DNA of 64,000 bases from JAICKM01 sp038228295 (GTDB taxonomy: Bacteria; Chloroflexota; Chloroflexia; QHBQ01; JAICKM01). How positions within the stretch are numbered: the first letter of the stretch is position 1; each line of letters starts with the position of its first letter. Of this stretch, positions 62,057-64,000 are shown piece after piece. The stretch spans positions 108,308-172,307 of the forward strand of contig JBBRPH010000002.1 in NCBI GenBank assembly GCA_038228295.1, given 5' to 3'. The position numbers and the translations under genes were made by a program. The notes under the pieces were generated by a model, which ran no database searches, was not told the origin of the DNA, and saw nothing but the letters and a program-made list of their open reading frames with translations.

Positions 62057-62841
62057 ACACGCACCGCTACGCCTTGTGCGGCTAAATATTGCTTCACGCT
62101 TTGCACCGTATATTCGCCGAAGTGGAAGATCGATGCAGCCAGAGCAGCATCGGCCCCGCCGGAGGCCAGCACGGCGGCGAAGTGGGCGGGTGTGCCTGCT
62201 CCGCCTGATGCGATCACCGGGATACCGACAGTGGCGGCGACCGCACGGGTGAGCGGTAGGTCGAAGCCGTCGTGCGTGCCGTCACGGTCCATGCTGGTCA
62301 GCAGGATTTCGCCTGCGCCGCGCCGCTCGGCGGCGGCGGCCCAGGCCAGCGCGTCTAGCCCGGCGGAAGTGCGTCCACCATGCGTAGTCACGGCCCAACC
62401 CGATGGTTGGGCCGCATCGCGCCGTGCATCTATCGCCACCACGATGCATTGTTGCCCGAATGCTGCCGCGCCCCGGCTGATCAGCGCCGGATCAGCGACG
62501 GCGGCGGTATTCAGCGATACTTTGTCCGCGCCCGCCGCCAGCAGCACGCGGATATCCTCGACCGTGCGTATCCCGCCGCCGACCGTCAGCGGGATAAACA
62601 CCTGTGCGGCGGTTTGCTCCACCAGGCCGATCACTGTGCGCCGGCTGTCGCTAGAGGCGGTAATATCGAGGAAGATCAGTTCATCGGCCCCGGCCTGATC
62701 ATAGAAAGCGGCCAGGGCCACCGGATCGCCCGCGTCACGCAGGCCGACAAAGTTCACGCCTTTGACCACTCGCCCATCGGTCACATCAAGGCAGGGAATG
62801 ATGCGGCGGGTCAGGCCGCCGATGGGCAGGGAGCTAGTCAT
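62053..62841 (-). CDS. hisF: Imidazole glycerol phosphate synthase cyclase subunit HisF
   Basis: 262-aa TIM barrel that makes IGP and AICAR with ammonia from HisH. RIIPCLDVTDGRVVKGVNF (Asp near the N-terminus), ELIFLDITASSD, TVGGGIRT and the C-terminal VIASGGAGTPAHF are characteristic. Catalytic Asps are in LDV and SMDRDGT. Overlaps hisA by 8 bp. Confidence 0.95.
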   Translation of the reverse strand: MTSSLPIGGLTRRIIPCLDVTDGRVVKGVNFVGLRDAGDPVALAAFYDQAGADELIFLDITASSDSRRTVIGLVEQTAAQVFIPLTVGGGIRTVEDIRVLLAAGADKVSLNTAAVADPALISRGAAAFGQQCIVVAIDARRDAAQPSGWAVTTHGGRTSAGLDALAWAAAAERRGAGEILLTSMDRDGTHDGFDLPLTRAVAATVGIPVIASGGAGTPAHFAAVLASGGADAALAASIFHFGEYTVQSVKQYLAAQGVAVRV

Positions 62842-63604
62842 CTTGCGGTTCCTCCGACTGCGGTTCGGCGGCGCGCAGGGCTTCGGCCAGGGTGATCGCG
62901 CCGGTGTAGAGCGCGCGTCCGATGATTGCGCCGGTCAAGCCCATGCGGCGCAAGCGGCGCACTTGCGCGGGTGTAGATACACCGCCTGCCGCGATCAGTT
63001 GCGGTGGAGTGTCGGCGGCATCTTGTCCATACGGTGCGAGTGCGGCTTGCACCGAGGCCAGCGCGGCGAAGTTGGGGCCGCGTAACGCGCCGTCACTGGC
63101 GATGTCGGTATGGCTGAATAGGCGCACGCCGCGTTCGGCCAGCGCGGCCGCCACCGCTTCGGCGCGTTGCCCACTGCTCTGTAGCCAGCCCGCCGTTGCC
63201 ACGATGCCGTCGCGCGCGTCCAGCGTGACCACCAGCGCAGCGAGATCGCGCGCTAGCACTCGTTCCAGCAGCGCCGGGTCTTCCAGCGCCGCCGTGCCCA
63301 GTACCACGCGCTCCACGCCGGCATCCAGCACCGTGGCGATATCGGTCCAAGTGCGTAGTCCGCCGCCGACCTCAATCCGCAGCGTTAGCGCTTGGCGCAG
63401 TTCCAGGATCAGCGCGGTGTTCACCGGATGCCCAGCCCGTGCTCCATCCAGGTCTACAACGTGCAGCCAGCGCGCGCCTTCGGCCTGCCAGCGTTGGCCC
63501 ATTTCCCCGACCGAGTCGGGAAACAGCGTCACCTGGTTGTAATCGCCCTGGTAGAGGCGCACGGCGCGCCCGTCTTTGATATCAATCGCCGGTAAAATGT
63601 CCAT
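62834..63604 (-). CDS. hisA: ProFAR isomerase HisA
   Basis: 256-aa TIM-barrel isomerase. LPAIDIKDGRAVRLYQGDY, HVVDLDGARAG, VGGGLRT, SHTDIASDGALRGPN and AAGGVST. The acid/base Asps are in AIDI and THxDxxxDG (here SHTDIASDG). Confidence 0.94.
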   Translation of the reverse strand: MDILPAIDIKDGRAVRLYQGDYNQVTLFPDSVGEMGQRWQAEGARWLHVVDLDGARAGHPVNTALILELRQALTLRIEVGGGLRTWTDIATVLDAGVERVVLGTAALEDPALLERVLARDLAALVVTLDARDGIVATAGWLQSSGQRAEAVAAALAERGVRLFSHTDIASDGALRGPNFAALASVQAALAPYGQDAADTPPQLIAAGGVSTPAQVRRLRRMGLTGAIIGRALYTGAITLAEALRAAEPQSEEPQDD

Positions 63605-63629
63605 ACTCCCCCTTAGTTCTGTACCTCGT

Positions 63630-64000
63630 TTATTTGCTTTTCACTTGAGCCACGAAGTTTGCCAACAAGCGCAGCCCTGCTGCGCCGCTTTTCTCCGGGT
63701 GAAACTGGGTGGCCCACAGCGGCCCTTGCACCAGTACGCTGCAAAACTCCAACCCATAGGTTGTCACGCCCAGCACTGTGTCCGCGATTTCCGCCGCCGG
63801 CTCCACATAATATGAATGCACAAAATAGAAATGCGGAACCAGTGATTGGGGCGGGCGGCGGGCGGCGGGCGGAATAGGTATGAGAGCCGACGTTGCCTCA
63901 GCAGCTGTATCGGCCACACCTGCCCCGGCTGTGAAAATGCCTGTACTCCAATTCCGCCCGCCGCCCGCCGCCCGCCCCAATTGTACGGTGTTCCAGCCCA
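63630..64000 (-). CDS. hisH: Imidazole glycerol phosphate synthase glutaminase HisH (partial, with insertion)
   Basis: C-terminal part only; the gene continues beyond the window. GWNTVQ then FYFVHSYYVEP and FHPEKSGAAGLRLLANF (catalytic His and Glu) identify HisH. Between GWN and FYFVHSYY there are 53 residues where E. coli HisH has about 19. The extra, Gly/Ala/Arg/Pro-rich stretch is encoded by a 137-bp inverted-repeat element (63845-63981). The frame stays open through it. Whether the enzyme is active is unknown. Confidence 0.85.
   Translation of the reverse strand, partial: GWNTVQLGRAAGGGRNWSTGIFTAGAGVADTAAEATSALIPIPPAARRPPQSLVPHFYFVHSYYVEPAAEIADTVLGVTTYGLEFCSVLVQGPLWATQFHPEKSGAAGLRLLANFVAQVKSK
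63845..63981. repeat. 137-bp inverted-repeat element inside hisH
   Basis: Perfect 31-bp arms at 63845-63875 and 63951-63981. The arms are themselves built from the 7-mer GGCGGGC repeated. The 75-bp core encodes TGIFTAGAGVADTAA and following residues. No clear target-site duplication was seen. It resembles a small non-autonomous, palindromic insertion. Confidence 0.8.

Noticed and set aside
63630..64000. hisH as a plain pseudogene
   Set aside because: The frame is open through the insertion and the catalytic His-Glu motif is intact, so function cannot be ruled out.

Overview
The window is a GC-rich bacterial chromosome segment, most consistent with Chloroflexota. That reading rests on inference: the cdaA-cdaR-glmS arrangement, a CruF-type carotenoid gene, AIM24 and CxxC zinc-ribbon proteins, PBP1c, and abundant heptanucleotide-phased repeats between genes. 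No transposase, integrase, phage gene, CRISPR array, tRNA or rRNA was recognised. Most of the window reads as vertically inherited chromosome with tightly packed operons, many with 4-bp ATGA overlaps.

Layout. 0-12.3 kb (+): a truncated MFS exporter; a GT4 glycosyltransferase with a PHP phosphoesterase; then a TPR scaffold, diadenylate cyclase CdaA, its YbbR partner CdaR, a GlmS-like protein lacking its N-terminal cysteine, and a membrane protein. 12.3-20.3 kb (-): the most unusual region. It holds a NADAR protein, a lidless Hsp70, an isochorismatase-fold protein, a fibronectin-III-like protein, a small Cys protein, an E2-like protein, a JAB/JAMM protease, a double-Rossmann E1-like protein and a zinc ribbon. 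It looks like a bacterial ubiquitin-conjugation-type locus with chaperone and NAD/ADP-ribose-related partners and no obvious ubiquitin-like modifier.

20.4-32.3 kb: two multi-pass glycosyltransferase-like proteins, mnmG, two PPOX-fold flavin/F420-type genes (one interrupted), and a heterodimeric ABC exporter. The exporter is preceded by a 28-codon leader ORF and tandem terminators, which suggests attenuation. 32.7-43 kb: an ECF sigma/anti-sigma pair, an OGG1-type glycosylase, two AIM24 paralogues, catalase, a decayed phospholipase-C-like gene, a zinc ribbon, prfB with its programmed frameshift, and maf. 43.4-51.2 kb: a maltose-type ABC importer with a GH13 amylase, then purE-purK. 51.3-57.2 kb: an A-type Fe-S carrier, CruF, a TolB-like lipoprotein and PBP1c. 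57.2-64 kb: an XRE-cupin regulator divergent from an EamA transporter, a histidinol-phosphatase, a Gly-rich zinc protein with a long leader, a frameshifted DJ-1/PfpI gene, and hisH-hisA-hisF-hisI (-). hisH carries a 137-bp inverted-repeat insertion.

Heptanucleotide-phased degenerate repeats sit in many intergenic gaps. They contain several stop and start codons, form the inter-domain linker of the E1-like gene, and make the arms of the hisH insertion.
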